Assembly (NCBI RefSeq): GCF_028462125.1
Contig: NZ_CP115468.1
Coordinates: 1,126,001-1,190,000, forward strand
Reading direction: 5' to 3'
Length of the DNA stretch: 64,000 nt
Source of the DNA: Leptospira sp. GIMC2001
GTDB taxonomy: Bacteria > Spirochaetota > Leptospiria > Leptospirales > Leptospiraceae
How positions within the stretch are numbered: the first letter of the stretch is position 1; every line of letters starts with the position of its first letter. The notes beneath the pieces were generated by a model. It searched no databases. It was not told where the DNA came from and saw only the letters and a list, made by a program, of their open reading frames with translations. Both the position numbers and the translations under genes were made by a program. Below are positions 28,364 through 36,485 of the stretch, piece by piece.

Positions 28364-28696
28364 TTGCTGAAACATAATACAACAAATGGAATTCTCGTAG
28401 TCTACCTTGAAGGCAGGCTTGATGTCTCGGTTGCAAACGAGGTGGAAGAGGGCTTGGCGGATCTAATTGACAATGGTGGACATACCAAAGTCCTTTTGAA
28501 CATGAAAGATGTTGATTACATGTCTTCCTCTGGTTTTAGAGCGTGCATTTCCACTCTTCGTAAGCTCAACTCCAAAGATGGGGCTTTAAAGATCTGTAAT
28601 ATTAAGCCAGCTGTTAAGAGAATATTTGATGTAATCGAGCTGACATCTTTATTTGATATTTCCGAAACTGAAGAAGAAGCAATTTCTTCTTTCTAA
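28364..28696 (+). CDS. STAS-domain anti-sigma factor antagonist
   Basis: 110-residue single STAS domain of the SpoIIAA/RsbV type. GILVVYLEGRLDVSVANEVEEGL is the first strand-helix unit, and DVDYMSSSGFRACISTLRKL holds the phosphorylation site (likely Ser55). In partner switching the unphosphorylated form binds a kinase/anti-sigma factor and frees a regulator. Starts at a TTG at 28364 behind AAAGGT. Its TAA stop at 28694-28696 is in the same frame as trpC downstream. No kinase gene is adjacent here; the second STAS gene at 37.4 kb has one. Divergent from murD. Confidence 0.88.
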   Translation: MLKHNTTNGILVVYLEGRLDVSVANEVEEGLADLIDNGGHTKVLLNMKDVDYMSSSGFRACISTLRKLNSKDGALKICNIKPAVKRIFDVIELTSLFDISETEEEAISSF

Positions 28697-28711
28697 ATAG
28701 GTTCACCCACA

Positions 28712-29467
28712 ACGAATCCTATACTTCATAAGATTGTAGAAACGAAAAAATCTGAGATACAGAGAATATCTATCTCAGATTTGCCACTAGCCCCAAAACC
28801 CATTTCCGATTTTTCAAAAAGTCTTAGGACAGGCGGATTCCCTGCGATTATTGCAGAATGCAAGAAAATGAGTCCTTCGGCTGGAATCATTCGAGAGGAT
28901 TATGATCCTGTATCTATTGCGAAGATTTATGAAAAATCTGGTGCTCGTGCAATTTCAGTTTTAACGGACAATTTGTATTTTGGCGGGTCACTGCAAGACC
29001 TGCAGGACGTCGCAAATGCTGTAAATCTTCCGGTAATTCGGAAAGACTTCATCATTGACAAAAGCCAGATCTTAGAAGCTCGAGCTTACTCTGCTTCGGC
29101 AATTCTTTTGATTGTACGCATTTTGACAGAAGCCCAATTGCAAGAACTTTACGATTACAGTATGTCACTTGGTATGGGCGTACTCGTCGAAACTCACAAT
29201 CGTGAAGAGGTTGAGACTGCTCTTCGAATTGGAGCAGATGTGATAGGAATCAATACCCGAGATCTGGATCATTTTAAAATTTATCCAAAATTGATTGAAG
29301 AACTATCAGATCTTATACCCAAAGAAAAAATTCGTATTGGTGAGTCAGGTATTCACAATCGTTCAGATTGGGAGAACCTTCAAGGTAAAGTTGATGGATT
29401 TCTTGTTGGATCTTATTTTATGAAATCACCTGATATTGAAAAAGCTTACAAAGATTTGTTTCTTTAG
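28712..29467 (+). CDS. trpC: indole-3-glycerol phosphate synthase TrpC (non-canonical start)
   Basis: (beta/alpha)8 enzyme of tryptophan synthesis. IIAECKKMSPSAGIIREDYDP, ISVLTDNLYFGGS, PVIRKDFIIDKSQI, VETHNREEVETAL, IGINTRDLDHFKI and GESGIHNRSDW are classic. The family's N-terminal helix, here LHKIVETKKSEIQRI, is encoded upstream of the first TTG (28781), but no ATG, GTG or TTG lies in frame between the STAS stop and that helix. The best reading is an ACG at 28712 (frame reads T/M-NPILHKIVETK), nine bases after AGGT; ATA at 28721 is second choice. The start is therefore inferred. A perfect hairpin lies inside codons 13-24. Confidence 0.85.
   Translation, partial: TNPILHKIVETKKSEIQRISISDLPLAPKPISDFSKSLRTGGFPAIIAECKKMSPSAGIIREDYDPVSIAKIYEKSGARAISVLTDNLYFGGSLQDLQDVANAVNLPVIRKDFIIDKSQILEARAYSASAILLIVRILTEAQLQELYDYSMSLGMGVLVETHNREEVETALRIGADVIGINTRDLDHFKIYPKLIEELSDLIPKEKIRIGESGIHNRSDWENLQGKVDGFLVGSYFMKSPDIEKAYKDLFL
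28748..28782 (+). promoter_or_regulatory. 12-bp perfect hairpin in the 5' part of trpC
   Basis: AAATCTGAGATA (28748-28759) is fully complementary to TATCTCAGATTT (28771-28782) with an 11-nt loop. It overlaps the only TTG in frame (28781). AT-rich and without a U-tract, so an attenuator or translation-control element is more likely than a terminator. Confidence 0.45.
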
Positions 29468-29472
29468 TGATA

Positions 29473-29488
29473 ATTTCTTTCGAGAAAT
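29473..29488 (+). terminator. small UUCG hairpin after trpC
   Basis: ATTTCT and AGAAAT pair around a TTCG tetraloop six bases after the trpC stop. The following sequence is only moderately T-rich, so termination is a weak guess. Confidence 0.3.
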
Positions 29489-29522
29489 CCTATTCATTCT
29501 TATTAAACCAAACTATCCAGAA

Positions 29523-30134
29523 TCACTCTAAATTTTTATATGCATTCAAATGATTATTCAAAGTAAATTTTCTACGAATTAAAATAAGTACAATCAATCC
29601 GAAACAAGAAAGTGCAATTGAAGCTGGAAACATAATTGTTGTTAAACTGTAATTTTCCAAAGCTCCTATTGAGATAAGATTTCTCAACATAAATAAGCTA
29701 AAAAATCCAATATTTTCATCTCTCGGGTGATCATAAGCTTTGCGAACCGTTGGTCCGAATCCAAGAAGATCAACAAAAGTTAGAATTACAATCGCCCCGA
29801 GAGGATTGCTTGTAAAAACCCAAATCGGTATGGACGATATCGCAGAAATAAAAAAGATCCAATCTACCTTTGTGATTTCGAGATCGGATTTTTTCGTATA
29901 GGCGAGCGCTGCAACGTATATTGTTATGCAGCTGGATACTCCAATTGGAATGGAACCTACACCCCCACGATCGGCAAAGCTCGCAAAAAAAGCTATAAGA
30001 GTTGTAATCCCCCAGATAACCCAAGAGAAGACATGTGGCTTAACGTCACCTTGATGGATGGAGCGGATATATGGATAGAATGCATAGACTGTGATAGCGA
30101 TAGCAAGAAAGCTGAGGATTTCTTTCCAGAACAT
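29523..30134 (-). CDS. PQ-loop/SemiSWEET-like membrane protein
   Basis: 203 residues with about six to seven hydrophobic helices. The segment FYPYIRSIHQGDVKPHVFSWVIWGITTLIAFF is close to the helix-loop-helix of PQ-loop and SemiSWEET-type transporters, and a second similar unit (FVDLLGFGPTVRKAYDHPRDENIGFF) occurs later, suggesting an internal duplication. Transport of a small solute is possible but no substrate can be named. I chose the ATG at 30134; an upstream TTG at 30158 falls inside an inverted repeat. Minus strand, downstream of the secreted lipoprotein gene and convergent with trpC. Confidence 0.6.
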   Translation of the reverse strand: MFWKEILSFLAIAITVYAFYPYIRSIHQGDVKPHVFSWVIWGITTLIAFFASFADRGGVGSIPIGVSSCITIYVAALAYTKKSDLEITKVDWIFFISAISSIPIWVFTSNPLGAIVILTFVDLLGFGPTVRKAYDHPRDENIGFFSLFMLRNLISIGALENYSLTTIMFPASIALSCFGLIVLILIRRKFTLNNHLNAYKNLE

Positions 30135-30147
30135 ATTAAGGGAAGCA

Positions 30148-30180
30148 CACCGATTCAATATGATTTCAAATCGGTGTGAG
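30148..30180. repeat. 10-bp perfect inverted repeat, possible terminator
   Basis: CACACCGATT (30148-30157) and AATCGGTGTG (30171-30180) flank a 13-nt loop between two minus-strand genes. A T-rich tract follows on the plus strand only (AGAATTTTTATTTT), so on the minus strand it is at best a weak or Rho-assisted terminator for the lipoprotein gene. Confidence 0.45.
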
Positions 30181-30196
30181 AATTTTTATTTTACAG

Positions 30197-31414
30197 TTAT
30201 TTGCCAGAGAAGCTGATCACAACTTCTCCTCGTTTAGATGTTACAATAGACATCTTGTGTTGTCCTAGATAGCGAAATCCGCGGTCTTTTTTGTAACTCA
30301 ATTCTTCGCTAAACATGGATTCTTTGCCAGGATAGGTTAATTCCCATTCTGAACCACTTACATCAGACTTTCTTTCGTTGATACTCTTCACTGCTGTGAA
30401 TTCAATGAGGTCATCACGAAATGCAATCGCATCTTCAGCAGGCAATCCTGCAAATTTGAGAATCACTGTATTTTCTTCGGAAAGTTTGAACCATTCGTCT
30501 TTGATTTGCTTTCCAGCTTTAGTTCCGACAAGTTTCGCCCAGTCTTGGATAGCTTTCTCACGAGCAACTTCCATGGTAAGATCTGCTCCTCGACCTTCAG
30601 CGGATCCTGATCCAAAGATTTTGCCATCGCCCCAGAGTTGTACCATTTTGTACGGACCTGTTGCAGCAGAACTCATGATCTCCATAACTTTTCCGTCTGG
30701 CAATTTCACTTTACCTTGGTCTTTGGAAGAAAGATATCCCATTACCAAAACTTCAGCACCAGCTTCTTGTGCGATTTGAATCAATGGCGAGCCAGTATCC
30801 AAGTCATCTAAAGTCATGTTTTGCAAAGAGGAATTTTTTTTCATGAGAGCAGAGATCTGAGCTGAGGATACAATTTTATTACCTTTCGTTCTTAGCGCTT
30901 CAGCGAGTTCAGCTTCTGCTTGGTTTCTTGAGTCGCCCATCTTAAGAGTCTTGCCACCAATCGTTCCACCGACTAGGATCACCATTCTTGGATTGCCGAC
31001 ATCGTCCAATAGTTGATCAACCGCTGTAGAAATTTTGGTTGGTTCAACTTCACACCTTACAGTCAAGCGTAGCATTGGTTGAGTATTGATAGAAAATTGT
31101 TCCTGACCAAGAATTTCGAAATTCTTAACAAAAGCATCAGTCTTGCCGTACAATTTGGAACCCAAAGACTGGCCATCCGATACTCCTGTTTTCTGAGTGA
31201 TCTGTTCTCCAATGATTTTGCGGACTGCATTCAATTTCGCATCTTTTAGTGCGTTGTTCTTGGCAAGTGCCGCATCTCCCTGATAAATGGGAGCCTCTCC
31301 TTGTACGATTGCAACGTTCGCAGGTAAATTGGAATTGGACTCAGATTTATTGTCTGTGCCAGCGCAACTAAAAACGAATAAACTTAGAATCAATGTGACT
31401 TGGATAAAATGCAT
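30197..31414 (-). CDS. lipoprotein with FlgT/LPP20-like and TolB/CsgG-like regions
   Basis: 405 residues. Signal peptide with lipobox FVFSC (Cys17) marks a lipoprotein. Residues about 45-130 (NALKDAKLNAVRKIIGEQI...) resemble the N-terminal domain of FlgT and LPP20-type lipoproteins; residues about 140-260 (RMVILVGGTIGGK...; AQEAGAEVLVMGYLSSKDQG) look like the nucleotide-fold-shaped domain of CsgG/TolB/LpoB-type outer-membrane proteins. The ATG at 31414 has AAGGAG six bases upstream; in-frame codons further up are not credible. Function unknown; outer-membrane, periplasm-facing location likely. It diverges from a NamZ-type gene by only 46 bp. Confidence 0.72.
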   Translation of the reverse strand: MHFIQVTLILSLFVFSCAGTDNKSESNSNLPANVAIVQGEAPIYQGDAALAKNNALKDAKLNAVRKIIGEQITQKTGVSDGQSLGSKLYGKTDAFVKNFEILGQEQFSINTQPMLRLTVRCEVEPTKISTAVDQLLDDVGNPRMVILVGGTIGGKTLKMGDSRNQAEAELAEALRTKGNKIVSSAQISALMKKNSSLQNMTLDDLDTGSPLIQIAQEAGAEVLVMGYLSSKDQGKVKLPDGKVMEIMSSAATGPYKMVQLWGDGKIFGSGSAEGRGADLTMEVAREKAIQDWAKLVGTKAGKQIKDEWFKLSEENTVILKFAGLPAEDAIAFRDDLIEFTAVKSINERKSDVSGSEWELTYPGKESMFSEELSYKKDRGFRYLGQHKMSIVTSKRGEVVISFSGK

Positions 31415-31460
31415 GGTAATCTCCTTGAACCTGTGAATAGGTTTAAAATAATAAACCCAT

Positions 31461-32711
31461 ATGACCAAGAACTTTTTTCTATTGTATACCTATTTATTTT
31501 TGACTCTATCAGTTTGCTCTCAGTCCGATGAATCGGTTCGAATCCATCCTATTGACTCAAAAATTGTCAACCCTGAAGAAGTTTTTTATTCTCGGATTTT
31601 ACCAAGTTTAAAAGGTAAAAAAGTTATGTTGGTTACAAATCCTTCGGGCATTGGTATCAACCCTGAGAAAATTAGGAAAGAATTTAATTCCAATAATGTA
31701 ACAATTTCCCATTTGATTGGACTGGAACATGGCTTTCTTGGAATTGAAGAAGAATTCAGCAAAAGCCCAGTTACGATTGATAGCATTTTTGGATTGCCAA
31801 TCTACCACATATATAAATTATCAACTGCCGACTTGAATACCATTGTTGGTGAGACTGATGTAATTGTTTTTGATGTCCAGGGTGTTGGGATGAGATGTTA
31901 TACTTACCTCACAGTTCTCAAAAGACTAATGGATGCATCACTTAAGAAAAAGATTAACTTCTATGTACTAGATCATGTCTCTCCAAGTATACATTTGGGT
32001 GGACGAGGAGATTTTGTAGAAAAGAAATACTTAAATTTTGCTGGAGAATTTCCAAGTCCAGTTTTTACGGGATTGACACTTGGTGAAGCGGCTAACTTTT
32101 ATAATGCGGAATTTTTGAATCAATCTATCAAATTAGAAGTAGTTCCAGTTTCTGGATACAAAAGAGGACAATCTATGGAGAGTGTTGGTGTTCCTTGGCA
32201 TACTCCATCTCCCAATCTTCCTTTACTCGAAAATGCTAGAAATTATTTCTCGTTGGTTTTTCTTGAAGGCGTAAATGTATCTGTTGGTCGGGGAACGCAA
32301 GCTCCATTTGTCTACTTTGGAGCTCCTTGGATGACTGATCCGAGCAAACTCGCCGAAGAAATGGATAAAAATTCTAACAAGGATTACTACTTTACAGTTG
32401 TCTATTTTAAACCAACTTTTGGTCCCCACACTGGTAAAATTTGTAAAGGACTTCGATTGAATCTTATCAATGTTAAATATGATCCAATCAAACTTGCTTA
32501 CAACTTAATATCGAGCATGAAAAAAATATACCCGAAAGAGTTCAAATGGACAAGGTGGTCAACAGTATATTCCATTGATTATCTCTGGGGAAATACAAAG
32601 TTTAGAGATAGTATTGACAAATCTATTGAATATGATAGCTTTAACTTAACTTATAAGTCTAAAGAAGAAGAATACAATCAGAAAATAAAAAAGTATTGGT
32701 TGTATAAATAA
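31461..32711 (+). CDS. NamZ-type (DUF1343) exo-beta-N-acetylmuramidase lipoprotein
   Basis: 416-residue DUF1343 protein. GKKVMLVTNPSGI, LEHGFLG, DVIVFDVQGVGMRCYTYLTVLKRLM, HTPSPNLP, FLEGVNVSVGRGTQAPFVYFGAPW are the family's signature. Characterised members (NamZ) release N-acetylmuramic acid from the ends of peptidoglycan chains, so a wall-recycling role fits. The first 19 residues end in LSVC, a lipobox, giving a probable lipoprotein. ATG at 31461; no clear Shine-Dalgarno is visible. Followed after ten bases by a small exported protein gene, probably the same operon. Confidence 0.85.
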   Translation: MTKNFFLLYTYLFLTLSVCSQSDESVRIHPIDSKIVNPEEVFYSRILPSLKGKKVMLVTNPSGIGINPEKIRKEFNSNNVTISHLIGLEHGFLGIEEEFSKSPVTIDSIFGLPIYHIYKLSTADLNTIVGETDVIVFDVQGVGMRCYTYLTVLKRLMDASLKKKINFYVLDHVSPSIHLGGRGDFVEKKYLNFAGEFPSPVFTGLTLGEAANFYNAEFLNQSIKLEVVPVSGYKRGQSMESVGVPWHTPSPNLPLLENARNYFSLVFLEGVNVSVGRGTQAPFVYFGAPWMTDPSKLAEEMDKNSNKDYYFTVVYFKPTFGPHTGKICKGLRLNLINVKYDPIKLAYNLISSMKKIYPKEFKWTRWSTVYSIDYLWGNTKFRDSIDKSIEYDSFNLTYKSKEEEYNQKIKKYWLYK

Positions 32712-32721
32712 GGAGACATGG

Positions 32722-33372
32722 ATGTCAGCTAAATTTTGTTCATTTATCATTCTTTATGCGATTGTATCAATCGCGGCAACTACTGAAGTCGTTTCTCAGG
32801 AAAAGGGAAGAAGCCTTGATTCGCCAACTAAGCAACAATCCAAGAATGACCCGGATTGGGTTTCACTTTCAGAAAAAGAAATGAAAACGAAGCTTAAAGC
32901 TTATGCATTTGCAAAAGTGCGAACTACTTTAAAATTCAAAATGAAATACAAAAAAGAAAGAGATATCCGATATATTGCATGCCCAGAAATGTTTCCGGAG
33001 ATTCCAGGTCAATTCCCTTGCAGTCTTTTGAATCTAGAAGATGCTCCACCAATAGGAGATTCTTCATATGAATATAAAGAAGGCGGAGTTGTCACTATTC
33101 TTGAATCAACGGACAGAACTCCATTGTTAGGTGGATCATCAATTTTATTATCCAACCGAGATCCGAACTCTATTCCCAAAAAAAATCAATCGGATATTAT
33201 GGCCTACTACCATACCAATTCTTATATATCTCATTATTTAGTTGGCGATGAGGTTGTCGTATTTTCCTGGAAGACAGAGTCTGGCAATGAAACTTTGAAA
33301 TCAATTCTAGTCGTGCAATTGGATTCAGACAATTGGGCTAAGACAGCAAAGGAAATTGATTTCTCGAAATAA
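32722..33372 (+). CDS. small exported protein of unknown function
   Basis: 216 residues with a signal peptide (SFIILYAIVSIAATTEVVSQ) and a mature domain of about 190 residues containing four cysteines at most in a pair (YIACPEMFPEIPGQFPCSLLN). No family recognised. The ATG at 32722 has AGGAG six bases before it; an out-of-frame ATG at 32718 is ignored. It sits immediately behind the NamZ-type gene and may serve the same envelope process; that is inference from position. Confidence 0.65.
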   Translation: MSAKFCSFIILYAIVSIAATTEVVSQEKGRSLDSPTKQQSKNDPDWVSLSEKEMKTKLKAYAFAKVRTTLKFKMKYKKERDIRYIACPEMFPEIPGQFPCSLLNLEDAPPIGDSSYEYKEGGVVTILESTDRTPLLGGSSILLSNRDPNSIPKKNQSDIMAYYHTNSYISHYLVGDEVVVFSWKTESGNETLKSILVVQLDSDNWAKTAKEIDFSK

Positions 33373-33395
33373 CTTTTTTCGGAATGGTATCAAAA

Positions 33396-34358
33396 ATGCA
33401 ATTGAATGGATATATGCGCATGCTCGCAAAAGAAACAACTTTAGAGCAAGGCAATCAGTTGAAATCGGATGCCAAATTGATAAAATCAAAGGAGAAGTTA
33501 TCCAACAGAAAAATTCTCAATGTAAACTATAAACTGCGTTATGCTATCTATGAAGGAGATAATCAGGCAGGCAAGAAAGTTGCCAAGGAGTCTGTCATAG
33601 AAGGAGAAGATTTGAAGAATCTTCTTGGAAAGAAAGTAACTCTTAAGTTTACAGGAAAAATTCGTTGCGTTGATTGTGGCAAATTTACTAAAAAAAGTTT
33701 TAATCAGGGAAGTTGTTATTCCTGTTTTATTAAACTCGCAAGTAATGATCTCTGTATTATGCAGCCTACGCGATGTCATTATCATTTGGGTACGTGTCGG
33801 GAACCTGCATGGGGTGAGTCAAATTGTCTGCAGAAACATTCTGTTTATATTGCGTATACAAGTGGTCCAAAAATTGGAATCACCAAAGAAAAGAAAATTG
33901 AAAATCGTTGGATTGACCAAGGGGCTGTTATTGCAATCGAGATTCTTGAAACGCAGTCAAGAAGAGAAGCTGGAATTGTTGAAACTTTTATGAGTCAATT
34001 TCTTTCTGATCGAACCACTTGGCAGAAAATGGTAACAGAAAATCCCGATGTTGACGACTTAGATTTACTTTTCGAGCGCGATAAATTCTTCAAAGCTATT
34101 GAAAAAGCGAATCTTGTTATGATGGATGCGAAGAATAAAGAAATTCCTATCACAATCAAACCATCAAAAATGAAGGAATCATTTCTATTCAATTATCCGA
34201 TCCTTGAATATCCCAAAGCTAAATCCTTAAAAGCTGATCCTGACAATCCAATCTCAGCAAAGCTAATTGGTGTAAAAGGGCAATACCTTCTTTTTGATCA
34301 GGGTGTAATCAACCTTAGAAGCTATGAGGGTTATGAATTTAGTTTAGATGTTGATTAG
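33396..34358 (+). CDS. DUF2797 zinc-binding family protein
   Basis: About 320 residues. The DUF2797 pattern is clear: GKIRCVDCGKFTKKSFNQGSCYSCF with two CxxC knuckles, then CIMQPTRCHYHLGTCREP with further Cys/His residues, then HSVYIAYTSGPKIGITKEKKI with a GIY-YIG-like short motif. Metal binding is therefore likely; a nucleic-acid role has been suggested for the fold, but none is established. I prefer the ATG at 33396 (GGAA 11 bases upstream, start MQLNGYMRML typical for the family) over 33384. A short gap separates it from the RluA-type gene. Confidence 0.8.
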   Translation: MQLNGYMRMLAKETTLEQGNQLKSDAKLIKSKEKLSNRKILNVNYKLRYAIYEGDNQAGKKVAKESVIEGEDLKNLLGKKVTLKFTGKIRCVDCGKFTKKSFNQGSCYSCFIKLASNDLCIMQPTRCHYHLGTCREPAWGESNCLQKHSVYIAYTSGPKIGITKEKKIENRWIDQGAVIAIEILETQSRREAGIVETFMSQFLSDRTTWQKMVTENPDVDDLDLLFERDKFFKAIEKANLVMMDAKNKEIPITIKPSKMKESFLFNYPILEYPKAKSLKADPDNPISAKLIGVKGQYLLFDQGVINLRSYEGYEFSLDVD

Positions 34359-34367
34359 ATTTTTAAA

Positions 34368-35033
34368 ATGAATCCTCAGAAAATTGTATATCGTGATGAC
34401 CTAATTCTAATTGCGAACAAACCGTACGGAATTCCTGTTCATGAGACGAAAGATCCGGAAAGATTGGATTTTACTCGAATGATACAAGATGAGCTAAATC
34501 TTTCTTACCTACGGACTGCCAATAGACTCGATCTCAATACAACGGGAATTGTTGTGTTTGGTTTGGATCCAGAAAAGAACTCTGAAGTTGATCATCTTCT
34601 TATGAATTCTACAAAGTTTTATTTAACTTTAGTCCAAGGTAAATTTGGTCAATCCGAGCAGAGAATTGAATCTTTTTTAAAAGATGGAAATAAAAAGGTT
34701 CAGACTGTTCGGTCAGGCGGAAAGAAAGCGATCACAATCTTTCGCAAACTTGGTTATGATCCGAAGAGAAATATAAGTTTGCTTGAAGCTGAACTGATAA
34801 CTGGAAGAAGGCATCAAATACGTATTCACATTTCAGAATCGGGGCATCCCATTATTGGAGATAAAACTTATGGTGCCAAGGCCGAATATGCGGACAGAAT
34901 GTATTTACATGCTTGGAAAATTCAATTTCCAAAAACGGATACTCGCGAGTCACTAAATCTGACTTCGGAGCCAGTCGGAGAAATCTGGCAATCGTTTGCA
35001 AAATTTTGGAGAAATAATGCAGATAAAAGTTGA
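34368..35033 (+). CDS. RluA-family pseudouridine synthase
   Basis: 221 residues forming one catalytic domain without an S4 domain. VYRDDLILIANKPYGIPVH opens the fold, the catalytic Asp55 lies in NRLDLNTTG (usual HRLDxxTSG), and ELITGRRHQIRIH plus HPIIGDKTYG complete the active site. Enzymes of this family isomerise specific uridines in rRNA or tRNA; the short length and lack of S4 resemble RluA or TruC types, but the target cannot be told. Starts at ATG 34368 ten bases after the DUF2797 gene. Confidence 0.88.
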   Translation: MNPQKIVYRDDLILIANKPYGIPVHETKDPERLDFTRMIQDELNLSYLRTANRLDLNTTGIVVFGLDPEKNSEVDHLLMNSTKFYLTLVQGKFGQSEQRIESFLKDGNKKVQTVRSGGKKAITIFRKLGYDPKRNISLLEAELITGRRHQIRIHISESGHPIIGDKTYGAKAEYADRMYLHAWKIQFPKTDTRESLNLTSEPVGEIWQSFAKFWRNNADKS

Positions 35034-35305
35034 TTCTCATTCCTTACTTTCAAATTCCTCGTCTGGTTCTAAATTTAGTTTCAAATAATCAAGAAATTGT
35101 CAAAAGCTGTTATGAATTATTAAGTGAGCATCGCATTGAAGTCTTAAAGCCTCTCTTTACTGCACTCCGGATTTTTATGGAAACAGAAAAATTCCAATCG
35201 TTGGGTAAGGATGCTATAGTAAGAAAGCTAGAATTAGAAGAGAGAATCCATTGGAAAAAAATTGGAATTATGTATTACCTTTTTATTCTGTTGCATCAGC
35301 GATAA
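35030..35305 (+). CDS. small ORF, uncertain; possible frameshifted membrane protein
   Basis: 91 residues from a TTG at 35030 that overlaps the RluA-type stop (TTGA). The first 70 residues form amphipathic helices. At the seven-A run (35253-35259) the frame reads a short odd tail, whereas a +1 shift gives a smoother end with a membrane helix (PFYSVASAIMIYFFFLGLIN) stopping at 35341. Either one gene with a shift, or two tiny genes, or no gene. No family is recognised. The Shine-Dalgarno is poor. Confidence 0.35.
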   Translation: MILIPYFQIPRLVLNLVSNNQEIVKSCYELLSEHRIEVLKPLFTALRIFMETEKFQSLGKDAIVRKLELEERIHWKKIGIMYYLFILLHQR

Positions 35306-35386
35306 TGATCTATTTCTTTTTCTTGGGACTGATAAACTAATTTAGAAAAAGTTTGTTTCTTTTCGTGACTTTAGCAGTCTTGCAAT

Positions 35387-36484
35387 ATGGCATTGAATTG
35401 TGGTATAGTAGGCTTACCAAATGTAGGCAAATCAACTCTTTTTAACGCTCTGACTAAGGCCGGAGCGCAAATGGCGAATTATCCTTTCTGTACGATTGAA
35501 CCCAATACTGGAGTTGTGGAAGTTCCAGATGAACGTTTGGATCGATTGGCTCAGATATATAATCCAAAAAAAATCATTCCAACAACTATTGAATATGTAG
35601 ATATCGCAGGTCTAGTTAAGGGCGCAAGTAAAGGGGAAGGATTGGGTAACCAATTTCTTTCGCATATCAGAGAGGTAGATGCTATTTGCCATGTTGTGAG
35701 AGCTTTCGAAGACGAAAATATTACTCATGTTCACAATAAAGTTGACCCTGTTGAAGATGCAGAAGTTGTAAATTACGAATTGATCCTTGCTGATCTAGAA
35801 AGTTTAGAAAAGCAACACCAGCGTGTTGCGAAATCAGCTAAAACCGGCAATAAAGAAGCTATAGAAATCGTTCAGGTTATGGATAAAATTCTACCTGCAT
35901 TGCAATCCGGTAAGAGGGCAAGATCGGTTGAACTCACTCCTGAACAAACCAAAATTGCAAAGACTTTCAATCTAATTACCATCAAACCAATGCTATATGT
36001 AGCGAATGTTCTAGATAAAGATTTGGAGAAAGGAAATAACGTACATCTTCCTCGAATCAAGGAATTGGCTGAGAGAGAAGGTGAGAAAATGGTTAGCCTA
36101 TGCGGTAAGTTCGAGGAAGAAATTTCTGGACTAAACCGTGATGAGCAGCTTGAATTTTTGCAAGAAATTGGTGAGAAAGAAAGCGGACTTACTCGAATGA
36201 TTCGCGCATCTTATGAATTGCTTGGATTGGTTACATTTCTTACGGCAGGCGAAGTTGAAGTTCGCGCTTGGACAACTCTGAAGGGAAGCACCGGACCTCA
36301 AGCTGCAAGTGTTATTCACTCTGACTTCGAAAAAGGATATATAAAAGCTGAAGTAATGAAGTTTTCCGATATTGATCGTTTAGGTGATCCAGCTAAAGTA
36401 AAAGAAGAAGGAAAACTGAGAATCGAAGGCAAGGAATATATTGTCGAAGATGGCGACGTTATCTATTTCAAGGTGAACGCCTGA
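35387..36484 (+). CDS. ychF: redox-regulated ATPase YchF
   Basis: 365-residue Obg-superfamily GTPase-like ATPase. G1 is [16 protein letters not shown]3 is [27 protein letters not shown], and the C-terminal TGS/YchF domain contains [19 protein letters not shown] and [14 protein letters not shown]. YchF associates with the ribosome and modulates stress responses; ATP rather than GTP specificity is known for the family. The segment that replaces NKxD reads YVANVLDKD here. ATG at 35387. Followed after one base by an unknown gene that leads into a partner-switching set. Confidence 0.95.
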   Translation: MALNCGIVGLPNVGKSTLFNALTKAGAQMANYPFCTIEPNTGVVEVPDERLDRLAQIYNPKKIIPTTIEYVDIAGLVKGASKGEGLGNQFLSHIREVDAICHVVRAFEDENITHVHNKVDPVEDAEVVNYELILADLESLEKQHQRVAKSAKTGNKEAIEIVQVMDKILPALQSGKRARSVELTPEQTKIAKTFNLITIKPMLYVANVLDKDLEKGNNVHLPRIKELAEREGEKMVSLCGKFEEEISGLNRDEQLEFLQEIGEKESGLTRMIRASYELLGLVTFLTAGEVEVRAWTTLKGSTGPQAASVIHSDFEKGYIKAEVMKFSDIDRLGDPAKVKEEGKLRIEGKEYIVEDGDVIYFKVNA

Positions 36485-36485
36485 G

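Noticed and set aside
30378..30779. Plus-strand frame opposite the FlgT/TolB-like lipoprotein gene
   Set aside because: Composition typical of a shadow frame; the minus strand has a lipobox and a strong ribosome-binding site.
31535..31545. GGTTCGAATCC, identical to a tRNA T-loop
   Set aside because: It lies inside the NamZ-type coding sequence and no acceptor, D or anticodon stem can be formed around it.
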